Of a stretch of DNA of 64,000 bases, positions 1 to 12,100 are shown one piece after another. How positions within the stretch are numbered: the first letter of the stretch is position 1; every line of letters begins with the position of its first letter. The stretch comes from Juglans regia. Taxonomy: Eukaryota; Streptophyta; Magnoliopsida; Fagales; Juglandaceae. The position numbers were made by a program, and so were the translations under genes. The notes beneath the pieces are model-generated. The model was not told the DNA's origin. It searched no databases and saw nothing but the letters and a program-made list of their open reading frames with translations. The stretch is from the NCBI RefSeq assembly GCF_001411555.2, contig NC_049909.1, positions 21,748,623 through 21,812,622 on the forward strand. The letters are read 5' to 3'.

Positions 1-411
1 ACTAAAGTGCGATCCGCCCTCTTTGCTTAAGTCATCTACATATTCATTCCCCTCAAAGCTCATCTCTTGCCCTCCACAATTAATAAACAAGGAATGATCT
101 GCGGATATAGAAGTAATCGTGTCATACAATATTTACTCGTAAGCTACTACAGTTCATGAAAGCACAATCATATATGCATCAATGCTTACAACTTGCTTCC
201 AGAACAGGGGAGGTCCTTCTGCAAACACCAACGACTCCTAGAAGTTGAGAATTCAAGTTCAATCAAATAAATTTGGTCATAATGCAATTCAAACAAGCAA
301 AATAAATGTGTCTTAAAATGGCAAAGAACTTATGAATTGCTGTCAAGAGATGAATGACTGGAAATCAAGTTCCTATATGATTATTAAACCAAGTTAGAAC
401 AATGCAAGAGG

Positions 412-658
412 TGATGAGAATTGAGAGAGAAACTAAATCTTTATTTCTCTGTAAAAAAATGACAAATTGTCCAACTTGCCTTTACAAGGGTTTGTATACA
501 TTTTAAATAGAAACTTTACAAGCTCTATTCTAGGAAACTAGCTACTGTTATGACTGTACAAAATTAATTTGAAAGATATGATGACTGTTACAAGCATGAT
601 TTTAGGCTAATTGGTTGATGTTTGATTCTTGGCTTGATTTGTGGAATCTTTCTTTATA
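412..658 (-). repeat. 3' LTR of copia-1
   Basis: 247 bp, matching 4,865-5,119 almost base for base apart from a 9-bp indel near 570 and scattered substitutions. On the plus strand it runs from TGATGAG to TTTATA, so in element orientation its ends are TA...CA rather than the usual TG...CA. Confidence 0.92.
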
Positions 659-672
659 CGCCCCCGCAAGAT
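659..672 (-). other. Polypurine-like tract of copia-1
   Basis: The minus strand reads CTTGCGGGGGCG directly before the 3' LTR, at the expected position for the plus-strand priming tract. It is short and interrupted by pyrimidines. Confidence 0.5.
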
Positions 673-3600
673 GGGGCTGCCATCGGCAAGACCAATCTTA
701 TTTCTCAATTGTTCCGTACGTTGCCTTGATAGTGATTTTGTGAGAAGATTTGCAAGCTGGTCCTAAGTATTAACATGATGAACTTGGAGTGTTCCTTTCT
801 GAATTATATCATGCACAAAGTGTAGATCAATTTGAATATGCTTCATGCGAGTGTTGGACTAGATTTAGACTCAGCTGTGTGGCACCCAAGTTATCACAAA
901 GCTGCTTGGGTGTGGTGGATAGAGGGTGGCCGAGTTCTTTAAGAAAAAAAAAAGTAGCCAAATGGTTTCAGAGGCTGCATTTGCAAAGGCTCTATACTCA
1001 GCCTCGGTGGATGATCTAGCAACTGCCCTTTGTTTTTTAGAGCTCCAAGAAATAGGATTTGTGCCAAGGAAACTTATGTAAGCGGAAGTTGAAGTTCTAT
1101 CATCAAAGTTCCTTGCCCAATATGCATCAGTGTAGGTTGTAAGAGTCGAGAGGTTGTTTTTTCTGATGTGAATTCTATGAAAAATTGTGTGTTTCAAGTA
1201 ACGAAGGAGCCTCTTTGCAGCTGTCCAGTGAGTTGTAGTTGGTTTATGCATGAACTGAGAGAGTTTATTTACTACAAAAGAGATGTCTGGCCTTGTAAGG
1301 GAGAGATATTGAAGAGCACCTATAACATTCCTGAATTCGGTGCTATCAACTGAACTGGTTCCATCAATGAGCTTGAGGGCTGTTGTGGTTAACAATGGGA
1401 TGGAGACATCTTTGGCACCAAGCATGTTACTTTTGGACAGAATATCTCTAATGTACTTGTGCTGAGACAATAAGAGGCCATATTGTGTAGGTATAACTTC
1501 CATGCCCAAAAAGAAATGGAGTTGTCCCATGTCTTTTAAAGAGAAGCAGTTTCCAAGTTTTGCAATTATGGAATCAACAAAGTGAGTATCATTTCTAGTT
1601 ATGACTAAGTCATCCACATATATCAACAGAAAACATGTAACAGAGCTGGTTTTGTATATAAATAATGAAGAATCTGCTTTAGAATTCACAAACCCAAACT
1701 CTATAATGTTGTTCTTGAGAGCTGAGTACTAGGCTCTTAGTGGTTGTTTTAGGCTATAAATGGCGTGTAATTTGCAAATGTGGTTAGGCTTAAACATGTC
1801 CTTGAAGCCCGGAGGTTGAACTTTGTAAACATTTTCAGTCAACATTTCATGCAAGAATGCATTGTTGACGTCAAGTTGTCTTAAAATCCACCCCTGCATA
1901 ACAACAATAAACAAAACAGTTCTTATGGTTGCTGGCTTCACAACTGGGCTAAATGTCTCCTTGTAATCTAAGCCAAGGCGTTGATTGTACCCTTTGGTAA
2001 CAAGCCTTGCTTTGAAACGTTCAACAGACCCATCAACTTTTCTCTTGACTCGAAAAACTCATTTACAGCCCACTGGTTTGCAGTGTGTAGGAGGGAGAAC
2101 TAATTCCCAGGTACCATGACTCATCAAGGCCATGAGTTCTTCAGACATAGCATGTCTCCATTTTGGATCACAAAGTGCGTGACTGACACAAGTTGGTTCA
2201 ATGGTGGGTTGAATGGGATGGTTGTTTGGTGACTGAGTTGAACTGTTTCGGCTTGTGGGTGTTGTCCATGGACCGAGTGGTCATGGTGTGGGTTCGGGTT
2301 GTTGGAGGAGGCATGTTATTGACCACAGACTCAGTGAGAGTTTCACAAGGATTTGGTGAACCCGTGTGTTGTGATTGCATGAAATGAGTAGACTCACTCA
2401 TGTGTGACTCGTGTGGTGCGACTAAAGAACAAGATCTCAAATTAGGAAAATTGGGAGAAGAGAAATTAGGGCTATTACCTAAAGGTGCAGAGGAAGACGA
2501 TCGGCTCGCGCTCTACACTGGCGGTGGTTGCGGCAGGGGTACCGTCGAGATGGGCAGCATAGCGGTTGAAGATTCGGTGCGGATGGCTTGGGTTTGAGAG
2601 GGCTACTGGTTTCGTCGAAGATGACATGCCGAGAGATATAGAGGCGTTTTGTGTTGAGATCAAGGCATTTGAAAGCATTTTGGGTTTGGGAGTAGCCCAC
2701 GAACAGACACGGAAGGGATTTGGGCTGGAGTTTATTTGAGTTATAGGGCCGGGTGAGGGGAAAACAAAGACACCCAAATTTTCTTAACTTGAGATAATTT
2801 AGACGACGTTGAAATAAGGCTTCAAATGGTGATTTATTATTCAACAATGGTGTTGGTTGTCGGTTAATGAGATAAACAGCTGTTTGAAAAGCATGGGGCC
2901 AATAGGACAAGGGTAGAGAAGCATCTTGTAATAAGGTTAAACCTGTTTCAACAAGATGACGATGACAACATTCGGATACCCCATTTTGTTATGGAGTATG
3001 AGGAGCAGTGGTATAGTGGCTAATTCCATGAATTGAAAAATATTTTTTGAGTGCCATAAACTCACCACCATTATCGGAATAAAGACATTTGATTTTTCTT
3101 TGAAAACAGTTTTCCACAAGATGTTTAAATTGTGGAAAAATGGTGCTTACTCCGGATTTGTTTGTTAAAGGGTAGAACCACATATATTTGGTAAAATGGT
3201 CGACCAAAATCAAATAATATTTGGAACCATCAAGACCAATTGTATGCGCAGGACCCCAAACATCGGTGTATATGAGATCAAGCAGTGCATTACTTTTTAA
3301 ACTAGTGGAACCAAAAGGTTGTTGGTGGGCTTTATTCATTGAACATGAAGTACAAATGTGAGACACTTGGTCTTTTTTTTTTTTATTGGAAGAGAAAAAG
3401 ATTTGATAAGATAATGGACAATGTTTTGAGATGAATGTCCAAGCCGCTTGTGCCACCCATCAATCGAGGTCCGCTCATGCACATTTGCAATCATTTTTTA
3501 GGGAGAGTCCACCAGTTAGCCCAGGAACGTGTAAACACCGTCTTCACATGCACCTTTGAGTAGAATAGCCCCCGTGGTCTGTTCCTTGACAAGAAAATAA

Positions 3601-4847
3601 GTGGGATGAAATTTAAGAAAAACATTATTTTGAGTGGTGAACATAAATTAATTTTTTACGAATATTTGGAACACAAAGTGTATTTAAATGAAAGGTATGT
3701 GATGGTGGTTGAAAAACCAAAGAACCAATGTGTGAGACACGCAAACCAGAATCATCACCAATTACAACTTCATCTGTCCCATCATATTCTAAATGCACTG
3801 AAAGATTAGTCAAATCACCTGTAATATTATGTGAAGCGGCTGAATCAATGAGCCACTTAGTATCCTGTTGTGGAGAGATGGAAGCACAATTTGCAGTAGC
3901 TTTGGAAAAAATCACTCGCGGACACTGCTTTGCAATGTGACCCAGTTGGTCACAAATTTGACATTTGGGTTGGAAACGTCGCTGACCATTGGACTTGCCC
4001 AAGTTGTTAGGCTTTTTGTTATCACGAGGCCCATTGTTTGGGCATGAATGTCCCGAAGAACCCTTAAAGAGTTGGGACTTATCTGAACTCTGAAAGGAGT
4101 TGCCATTGTTTCCATAGGAGGAAGACAAACCTGGACGTCGGTTCGTGTAGTTGACCGTGGCTAGCAGCTGCTGGGTGGAAACTTCGAGACGACACAGATA
4201 GGCCTCATGGCTCACGAGGAGATCATGAAGTTCCTCAAAGGTGAGCGATTTTTCCCGAGCCCTAATCGGTGCAGCAATCTCCTGATAGTCTGAACCGAGG
4301 CCATTGAGGATGTATAAAGTGAGATCATCATCTAAAATGAGATGATCGATGAGAGCTATTTCATCGGCAAGGGACTTCACGACGTGCAGGAATTCCTGGA
4401 TGGTTTGATTCCCCTGCTTGAATAATGTGATTTCCTCTTTGAGTTGCATTGCCCTGATTCGGGATTTGCTAGCATAGAGGATGTGTAATTTCTGCCATGC
4501 TTCCTTAGAAATTTTGGCAACCGAAATGAGGGGGGTAATGGTTGGTGCGGTGGAGGCGAGGATAGCACTTAGAATGAGTTTATCCTACCTTACCCAGTGG
4601 ATTTTTTGAAGGGAGGATGTGGGAGTGTCGGTTTGAGGGGGCAAGACTTATCTCCAGTGACATAGTTGAGAAGATTGTACCCAATTAGAAGAGCTTCAAA
4701 GTGGGCACGCCACTGTGGGAAGGTTGAGGGAGTAAGTTTGTCATTGATTTGTGCAGAAATGTTGAGTGCAATCAAGGGAATATCTGTGGGGGAGGAAGGG
4801 TTTTGAGTGGGATTAGAGGATATGGGGATCAAATTCTCATGAGAGGA

Positions 4848-4864
4848 TGGCTCTCCTGATACCA
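4848..4864 (-). other. Primer binding site of copia-1
   Basis: The minus strand reads TGGTATCAGGAGAGCC directly after the 5' LTR. The TGGTATCAG start is the PBS used by many plant copia elements, complementary to initiator methionine tRNA. Here AGG replaces the usual AGC after TATC, so the match degrades after nine bases. Confidence 0.8.
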
Positions 4865-5119
4865 TGATGAGAATTGAGAGAGAAACTAAATCTTTATTTC
4901 TCTGTAAAAAATGACAAACTGTCCAACTTGCCTTTACAAGGGTTCGTATACATTTTAAATAGAAACTTTACAAGCTCTATTCTAGGAAACTAGCTACTGT
5001 TATGACTATACAAAAATAACAGAATTAATTTCAAAGATATGATGACTGTTACAAGCATGATTTTAGGCTAGCTGGCTGATGATTGATTCTTGGCTTGATT
5101 TGTGGAATCTTCCTTTATA
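4865..5119 (-). repeat. 5' LTR of copia-1
   Basis: 255-bp partner of the LTR at 412-658, abutting the AGAGG target duplication at 5,120-5,124. It supplies the first base of the gag start codon. Confidence 0.92.
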
Positions 5120-5768
5120 AGAGGAATGAATATGTCAGACATGTGTATGTTTCTTGGTCAGCCGTGTCTTCTGTCTTTGACAGGACAATCTATGATTAGT
5201 GAATTAAAGAAACTTACATAGGCGACCCTGAAAAATTGTTGTAAGATATATCCTTGCAATACAAAGAAACATATCATCATTGTGTATAGACAGATTTACA
5301 ATCAAATAAATGAAAATTCGCAGCTTAAAGGAGACTTACAACTTATTTGGGTTGTTCAATATCCCAGTTGGGACTTCCCCTTTCAATGAGTTGTTGGCTA
5401 GAAACCAACATCCATAAAATATATGTCATCTATTTTCTTGCCAAGAGAGCAGTCTCAGAGAAGTATAAACATGGAGACAATCTGAGAAACATTATAAAGA
5501 CAACATTTGAAAGATTGACCAAAAATTTACTTTATGTGCTTTATCAGCTTACATGTAATCTAGATCCAAGTTCCCAAGTTGCTCTGGAATTGGACCACTT
5601 AAACGATTGAAGCTCAGGTCTCCACAAGAAAAGAAAAATTCATATGAGCATACATTGTAGTTGATATTACAATTTTGGACAAAAAAACCTGATAGGAAAA
5701 AAAAATGGACATGTGTTGTGTGACTTATATGCGATAGTCTCTGTTCAAAATAAGTGCATAAATAACAT

Positions 5769-5895
5769 GGGAAATGTTGGGGAACAGTCGGAAGCCGCAG
5801 CACACTGTGAAGAATTTTTTTTTTTTTTTTCTCAACCCAGCACGTTAGGTGTGCTGGGGCTTCTTCACACAGTAGAGTGTGAAGAAGAATTTTTC
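5769..5895. mobile_element. 127-bp MITE-like insertion in RLK copy A
   Basis: An insert absent from the matching intron of copy B (near 22,190). It is bounded by the 9-bp direct repeat aaataacat at 5,760-5,768 and 5,896-5,904. It contains complementary arms (cactgtgaagaa and ttcttcacacag) around a T-run, so it can fold. A 9-bp target duplication suggests a Mutator-type non-autonomous element. Confidence 0.75.
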
Positions 5896-7319
5896 AAATA
5901 ACATACTACATGAAATTAAACAGGATTTCGGCCTGAACATAGAAAAAGAACTTCATAAGTAAAAACATCTCGAGAAGTAGGGTTATTTTAAGCAACTTAC
6001 AATTCTTTCAAAGCTTTCAACTCTCCAATATAATCTAGGATTGGACCAGTGATTAAGGAATTTCTAAGCCACCTGAGGGCACAGCACAAGAGTAAGAGCA
6101 TAAAAAATAAACAAAAAAATTGGTCACAATAGGATTAATCATTGTAGAAAACAAAGTAAATACATAGAACTTACAAATATTTCAATTTTTTCAAATTTTG
6201 CAAATCAAGGAATCCAATACTTGATCCTTGCAAATCAGATATCCTCCTGAAAAACATGACAGATCAGTAACAATAATTGTACCATCTTCTACATTTCCCA
6301 ATTCTAATTAATTTCCAGTAAAGGAACATGTACTCACAGTTGTGTTGAGTTTGTCAAACGGGATATTTTAGAAGGGATGGGGCCCTCCATGGACGTGCTT
6401 TGCATATCACTGCAAATAGAGTACTTAGATAATAAAAAAAATGATTAAAAAAAAATTCAAATTCATAAATCAAACTTCAAAGAGGGAAAAAATGACAGAT
6501 AAAATGAATGACGTACAATACTCACAGTCTATCAAGTTCCGTCCAATTCCCAATAAAATCAGGTATTTTTCCTGATATTCTGCTCCCATCTATCCTATTG
6601 TAGAGAGTAGCTTTATAAGTTATAAGAATCTCTTAATTCTAAAAGCTATATCTCCATATACTAATGTCAAATAGCATCACTTACAAATCCACCAAGTTCT
6701 TTAAGTTGCCAAATGCTTCTGGTATTGTGCTGTTAAAATCGTTTACAGAAGGAATGCTTCAAGATACTTAAATATTTAGTCACTCATTTACTTGAAGCAA
6801 TATGGCAAAAAGTGTTGGTGCAATACAAAGTGTGGTGCCAATATTTAGCATGGATATGAAGTCTTATTCCCATCTACCTAATACCCAAAAGAGTTGAGTC
6901 ATAATTATCAAATTAAGGATTATAATTTTAAAGCCTAGTTCCAACTAGTACACACTTGATACTTAATAGAGGACTTAAAGCAATATATTTGAATGATTGT
7001 TTCCAAAAGGTATAAAAAGCAGAAAGAAGTGCAAGAAGTACATAACTAGAATGACTGCAAAGATGAAACAACATTGCATACAATAAAATACAAGGGAATT
7101 AAGGGAGTATGAAGACTGCATTCTTACAGTCTTATCAAGTTGCTCAATTTTCCAAGGCTTTCTGGAAGAGGTCCACTGACCTGATTATCTTCCAAGACCC
7201 TGTAAAAAAAAAAATGCAACTTAAACTGTAATCCAAGTTGTACTTCATTAATCTTCTTTCAGTTCGACACAAAAATTTAATTCAGGAGTACTTACAGCTG
7301 CTCAAGTGAAGTACTGTTA

Positions 7320-9069
7320 TTACTTAAACATGTTCTTGGGAGTATTCCTATTCACATTTTATCGGTTTTACAGGTTCCAAAATCTAGCATTCAGACCCTC
7401 AATAAATATATGAGTAACTTCTATTGGGGTTATACAGAAGGAAGACCAAAAAAGCATTGGAAGGCCTGGGAATCAATGTGCATACCGATTCAAGAAGGAG
7501 GAATTGGCCTTCTGAAGCTACTAGATGTGGAAAAGGCCCTACATATGAAGCTTGCATGGAAGATTTTAACGGAAAACTCCTTATGGTCTAATTTCTGTAA
7601 GGCCAAATATGTGAAAAGAAGTCACATTTCTTTAATTGATAGAAGCAAAGGGTCACGTTTTTGGAAAAATATCCTGAAGTGCATTCCGGGGATAGTGGAA
7701 AATTCGAAATGGAGGCTAAAAGAAGGGGAGATTTCATTTTGGTATGATAAATGGTTCAGTGAGGATCCTCTTGGTGTAGTCCATAATGTTTCCCAGCCTA
7801 TGATTAAAGTGAAAGATTGCCGATTGGAGGAAGGGTGGGATATGGAGCTATTGGTTAGGCTGGTGGGTTCTCAAAAGGCAGAAGAGATTATGAGAGAAAT
7901 GAGAAGCAAAAAGGAAGGGATTGATATGTTGATCTGGACAGCAAAAGCAGATGGTAGGTTCAACACTAAAAGTGCCTGGGAATGTGTAAGAGTAAGGGCA
8001 CCGAAAGTTTGTTGGGTGGACTGGGTGTGGCATCCTATTATTCCAAAGAACATGGTGAACATTGTGTGGAAAAGTTTCCACAACGCTCTCAGTGTAGATG
8101 ATAGAATATGTAGAACTGGCATTCCACTGGTGTCTAAATGTAATTGTTGTGAGAAAGGGGCTTATGAGAATTTAGACCACGTTCTGGCTACAGGAGAGAT
8201 AGCGCATAAGGTATGGTCACTATGTGCAATTCATATTGGTTTGCTTCGACATCATAATGTCTCATGGAAAGAAACAGTTCTAGCTTGGTTTCATCGAGCA
8301 TCTAAATCATCAATAAAGGGGCAGCTGATGGGGATTATTCCCTCAATTGTTACATGGAAGCTCTGGTCCCGGCGTTGCAAAGCGTGGATGGAAGGCATAT
8401 GTGAAACGGTAGAGGAGGTTTGGCAAAGTATTAAATTTAGGATTATTAAGTTGAGTGAGAAAATCATTGCCAAGAATCCTTTGTCTTGGCGTGATGAACA
8501 AATATTGAAGGACTTGCAAGTAACTAACAAGGAGAAAAGGAGTATGCAGTGGCAGATTGTGAAATGGCAGAAACCAAAGGAGGGTTGGTTCAAGTTAAAT
8601 GTAGATGGGAGTAGTAGAGGTAATCCAGGTAATGTGGGGGTCAGAGGTCTCATAAGGGATCACTTAGGAAATCTGGTCTATGCCTTTTTTGATTTTATTG
8701 GCCACGGCTTCAGTAATGTGGCAGAGTTCATGGCTCTGTTTCATGGGGTGAGACATCTTCGTCGGCTAGGTTTGTTAAAGGTGGAGATAGAATTGGATTC
8801 TAGCACGGTGGTGAACTGGCTCAAAAGAACTACTTGCCCTGTCTAGTACCTTGAAGATTACTGGGATGAACTGCTTCTTATGCTACGGGACATGACATTC
8901 TCCCTTCGACGTGTATAGAGAAGGAAATGCGCCTGCAGATTTCCTTGCAAGTATGGGTTCAGAGGAGGTCTATGCTTCTTGGCAGTTGACTGATAATATT
9001 CCTGGTAGTCTTTGGGGATTGGTACGAACTGATAAGATGGGTATTCCGTATATTAGGAAGGAAGTGTAG
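7320..9069 (+). pseudogene. Outer LINE ORF2 C-terminal part (RT end, zf-RVT, RNase H)
   Basis: Open from 7,320 through 8,846 and beginning in the RT thumb region (LLKHVLGSIPIH, KYMSNFYWG). A zinc-binding RT-associated region follows (CNCCEKGAYENLDHV), then an RNase H-like domain (FKLNVDGSSRGNPG, AEFMALFHGVR). A TAG at 8,844-8,846 interrupts the RNase H domain. Recognisable residues continue (YLEDYWDELLLM), then a frame change near 8,920 leads into YREGNAPADFLASMGS and a stop at about 9,067-9,069. It is not functional because endonuclease and most of RT are missing. Confidence 0.85.
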
Positions 9070-9155
9070 TTTGGTAATTGATTTGTTGTCTTGGAGGAAG
9101 GATTTATTTTGTTCTGTTTTCCTTTTTTTTTTGAATTCAAACTTTCATTGTATTA

Positions 9156-12100
9156 CTAATCATTTTGGGTATTACAAATTTTGTCATGCAAAACTGCATT
9201 GCAAATTACAACAGGCCCCTCCTCAATCCATATTTTTTCCTCACCTAGCTCCAGTGCATATTTAGCTAACAGATGGGCCACTTGATTGCCCACTCTTGAC
9301 ACAAACCTAACATTCCAGTCCTTTTTGGCTTTAAAAACCTGCTTGATATCTTCAGTAATATGCCCCATCCATGATTGATCTTCCTCCTCTCTATTTATCC
9401 CTTTGATGACAACTTCTGCATCTCCTTCGAAAATCACCCTTGAAAGGGCTAGCTCATTACAGATTTCTAATGCTTTCCATAATGCCCAACTTTCTGCTAG
9501 AGCAGGGTGATCAACATGGTTTCTGACATCACAAACAGACACAAGTACTTCCCCTTCCTCATCTCTTATGACAACTCCCATACCCATTCTCTTAGCCTCC
9601 ATGTCAAGTGCAACATCCCAATTAGCCTTTACCTCAAAAACACCTGGTTTTTTTCCACTTCTTCTACATTACATTGTGATTAACAGCAGTAGCAGAACCC
9701 TCTTGGCATACCAGTGCTGATTTATAATCTTCCAGCCCCTCACCAGCCATTTGTATAAGTTTGCTTGGGCTATAGAATTGGTTCTCAAAAACCACCTTAT
9801 TTCTTCTCAACCAGATTCTACGCATTATGGTAGCAACCCATTCCATCTCCCTTTTTTGTAATCTGTTCATTAGCTTAGACCATAGCTCCAGAAAATCCAC
9901 TTCATCTGTTGCACACTTATGTACTGGACTGCTAGGCTCTGCCCACACATTTACTGAAGATGGGCAGCTCCAAAGTATATGAATTACTGTCTCCTCATCT
10001 CTTCCACATATTGGACAAAGTGAATTTTCACCAATTTTTTTGTTAAACAGATTCCTCTTGGTTGGGATGATGTTATTGGCAGCTTTCCACAAAAACATTT
10101 TGACCACTGTTGGCACCTCCATTCCCCATACAAATTTCCACACTGCTTCCTATTTGCCTCCATTTGATGCTTCCCCTCTATCTTTTCTTTTCATACTCAC
10201 TGCCAAATGATAAGCACTCCTAACACTAAAGTTACCATCTTTTGTATAACCCCAATACCTCACATCAGAGGATCCCCTTTTGCTCAAAGGAATTCGAGCA
10301 ATAACTTCAGCTTCTTCTGGTTTAAATAACCCTCTAATAAGATCTTCATCCCAAGAGTTAGTAGAAGACACAATCAGCTTGTTCACCTTCATATCTTCCC
10401 AGGATCTCTTCACAGGGGATTGCACACATTTTGAAGATGGGGTAGGCAGCCACTTCTCTCCCCAAATTCTTATGTTATTCCCATTCCCAATCCATATATA
10501 AGAAGGATTTATACCTAGTTTAGCTTTTAGAAAATCTGAATTCTTGAAATATTTATCCCTATACACCTGAGCAACAAGAGAAGAGGAATTTTTAATCATA
10601 CGCCAACCTTGTTTAGCCAACATGGCTGCATTAAAGCACTCCACATCCCTAAACCCCATCCCCCCCTCTTGCTTTCTGCACACCCAATCTCTCCCAGCTC
10701 CACCAATGAATTTTCTTGGAATTTTCCTTGTGACCCCACCAAAACTTAGAGTACAAAGAGTTTAACTCCTTACACAAAGAGATTGGCAATTTAAAAACAC
10801 CCATTGTATAGGATGGAATTGCTTGTAAGACTGCTTTGATGAGAACCTCTTTACCAGCTAGTGATAAGAATCTGTTTTTCCAGCTTTCTATTTTTTTCCA
10901 CACCTTCTCTTTAACTCCTCTAAAATTTTTGTACTTTGACCTCCCCACCATGGCAGGAAGGCCCAAGTATTTTTCATAACTGCCACAGACTACACCTCCA
11001 GCTTCAGAAATGATCATTTTCTTTTCAGTTTCATCAGTGTTGGAGCTGAAAAACAAAGAGGATTTTTCCTTGTTTAGCACTTGGCCTGAAGCCACCTCGT
11101 ATTTCTGTAAAATACAGCTCAATCTCCTCCATTCATCCCTTCTTGCTCTTCCAAACAACACACAGTCATCTGCAAAAAGCAGATGGTTGACTCTCACACC
11201 TCCTTTAGCCACTGCAACACCCCTAATTTCCCCTTTTTGATCAGCATAATTGAGCAAGGAACTCAAACCTTCAGCACACAAAATGAATAGATAGGGAGAA
11301 ATTGGGTCTCCTTGCCTCAACCCCCTAGAAGGGATCACCTTACCACCAGGTTTACCATTCAAAAGAACATAATAAGTCACTGAGCTTACACAGCTCATCA
11401 CAAGCTTGACCCAATTCTCATTAAACCCCAACTTCCTTAAGACAACTTCTAAAAATTTCCATTCAATCCTGTCATAAGCCTTTGACATGTCCAACTTTAG
11501 TGCCATACTCCCTAACTTACTTTTCGGCCTGGTCTTCATTGTGTGTAACACTTCATAAGCTACCATGACATTATCAGAAATGAGTCTTCCCGGAAGAAAT
11601 GCACTTTGGTTAGGAGAAATGACACTAGGCAGTACATGCTTAAGCCTATTAGCAATAACTTTAGAGCACAACTTATACATTACAATACAAAGGCTACTAG
11701 GCCTGTATTCGCTAACCAATAAAGGAGTATTAACCTTAGGGATCAAAGCAATGTAAGTATAGTTGAGGGATTGAGGGATATTACCACTATTCAGACATTC
11801 CAGCACTGCTGCACTCACTTGTTCACCCACAATGCACCAGTGTTGTTGAAAGAAACTAGCCCCATAGCCGTCAGGCCCAGGGGACTTCAAAGGCCCCATC
11901 ATTTTCAAGGCTATCTCAACCTCATCTTTTGTAAAAGGTAGGCTGAGCTTCACATTCATCTCCATAGAGACTTTGGGAACCAGATTCTGAATACACTCCT
12001 CAATGGCTTCCATCGTAGGGCAAGAGGAAGTAAAAATATCTGCAAAATATCTGTTAAAAGCCCTTTCTATTTCTTCAATATCATAAGAAAACCTATCGTG

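Larger units (their letters stand above)
659..4865 (-). pseudogene. copia-1 gag-pol polyprotein (disrupted)
   Basis: Minus-strand polyprotein in pieces. Gag N-terminus at 4,865-4,590 (UBN2-like, ISAQINDKLTPSTFPQWRAH). Gag C-terminus at 4,449-3,625 with a CCHC knuckle (CQICDQLGHIAKQC) and the protease motif WLIDSAASHNITGD. Integrase core at 3,456-2,989 (DVWGPA, YSDNGGEF). Integrase C-terminus at 2,910-2,479. RT palm at 1,941-1,729 ([11 protein letters not shown]). RT/RNase H at 1,689-871 with an intact YVDD and the RSSTEAEYRA motif; RNase H tail continues to about 664. A TAG stop near 4,590 and several frame changes separate the pieces, so no functional polyprotein is encoded. The gag ATG (4,865-4,863) uses the last LTR base plus the first two PBS bases. 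Confidence 0.9.
412..5119 (-). mobile_element. Complete Ty1/copia LTR retrotransposon (copia-1)
   Basis: A 4.7-kb element in minus orientation within an intron of RLK copy A. LTRs at 412-658 and 4,865-5,119 are nearly identical. It is flanked by the 5-bp repeat AGAGG at 407-411 and 5,120-5,124. The empty site is visible in copy B near 21,505 (aatgcaagagaaatgaat). A tRNA-iMet type primer site lies next to the right (5') LTR and a G-rich tract next to the left (3') LTR. The order gag-protease-integrase-RT-RNase H on the minus strand is the copia order. About nine substitutions and a 9-bp indel separate the LTRs by eye, so the insertion is not very recent. Internal frames are broken. Confidence 0.95.
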
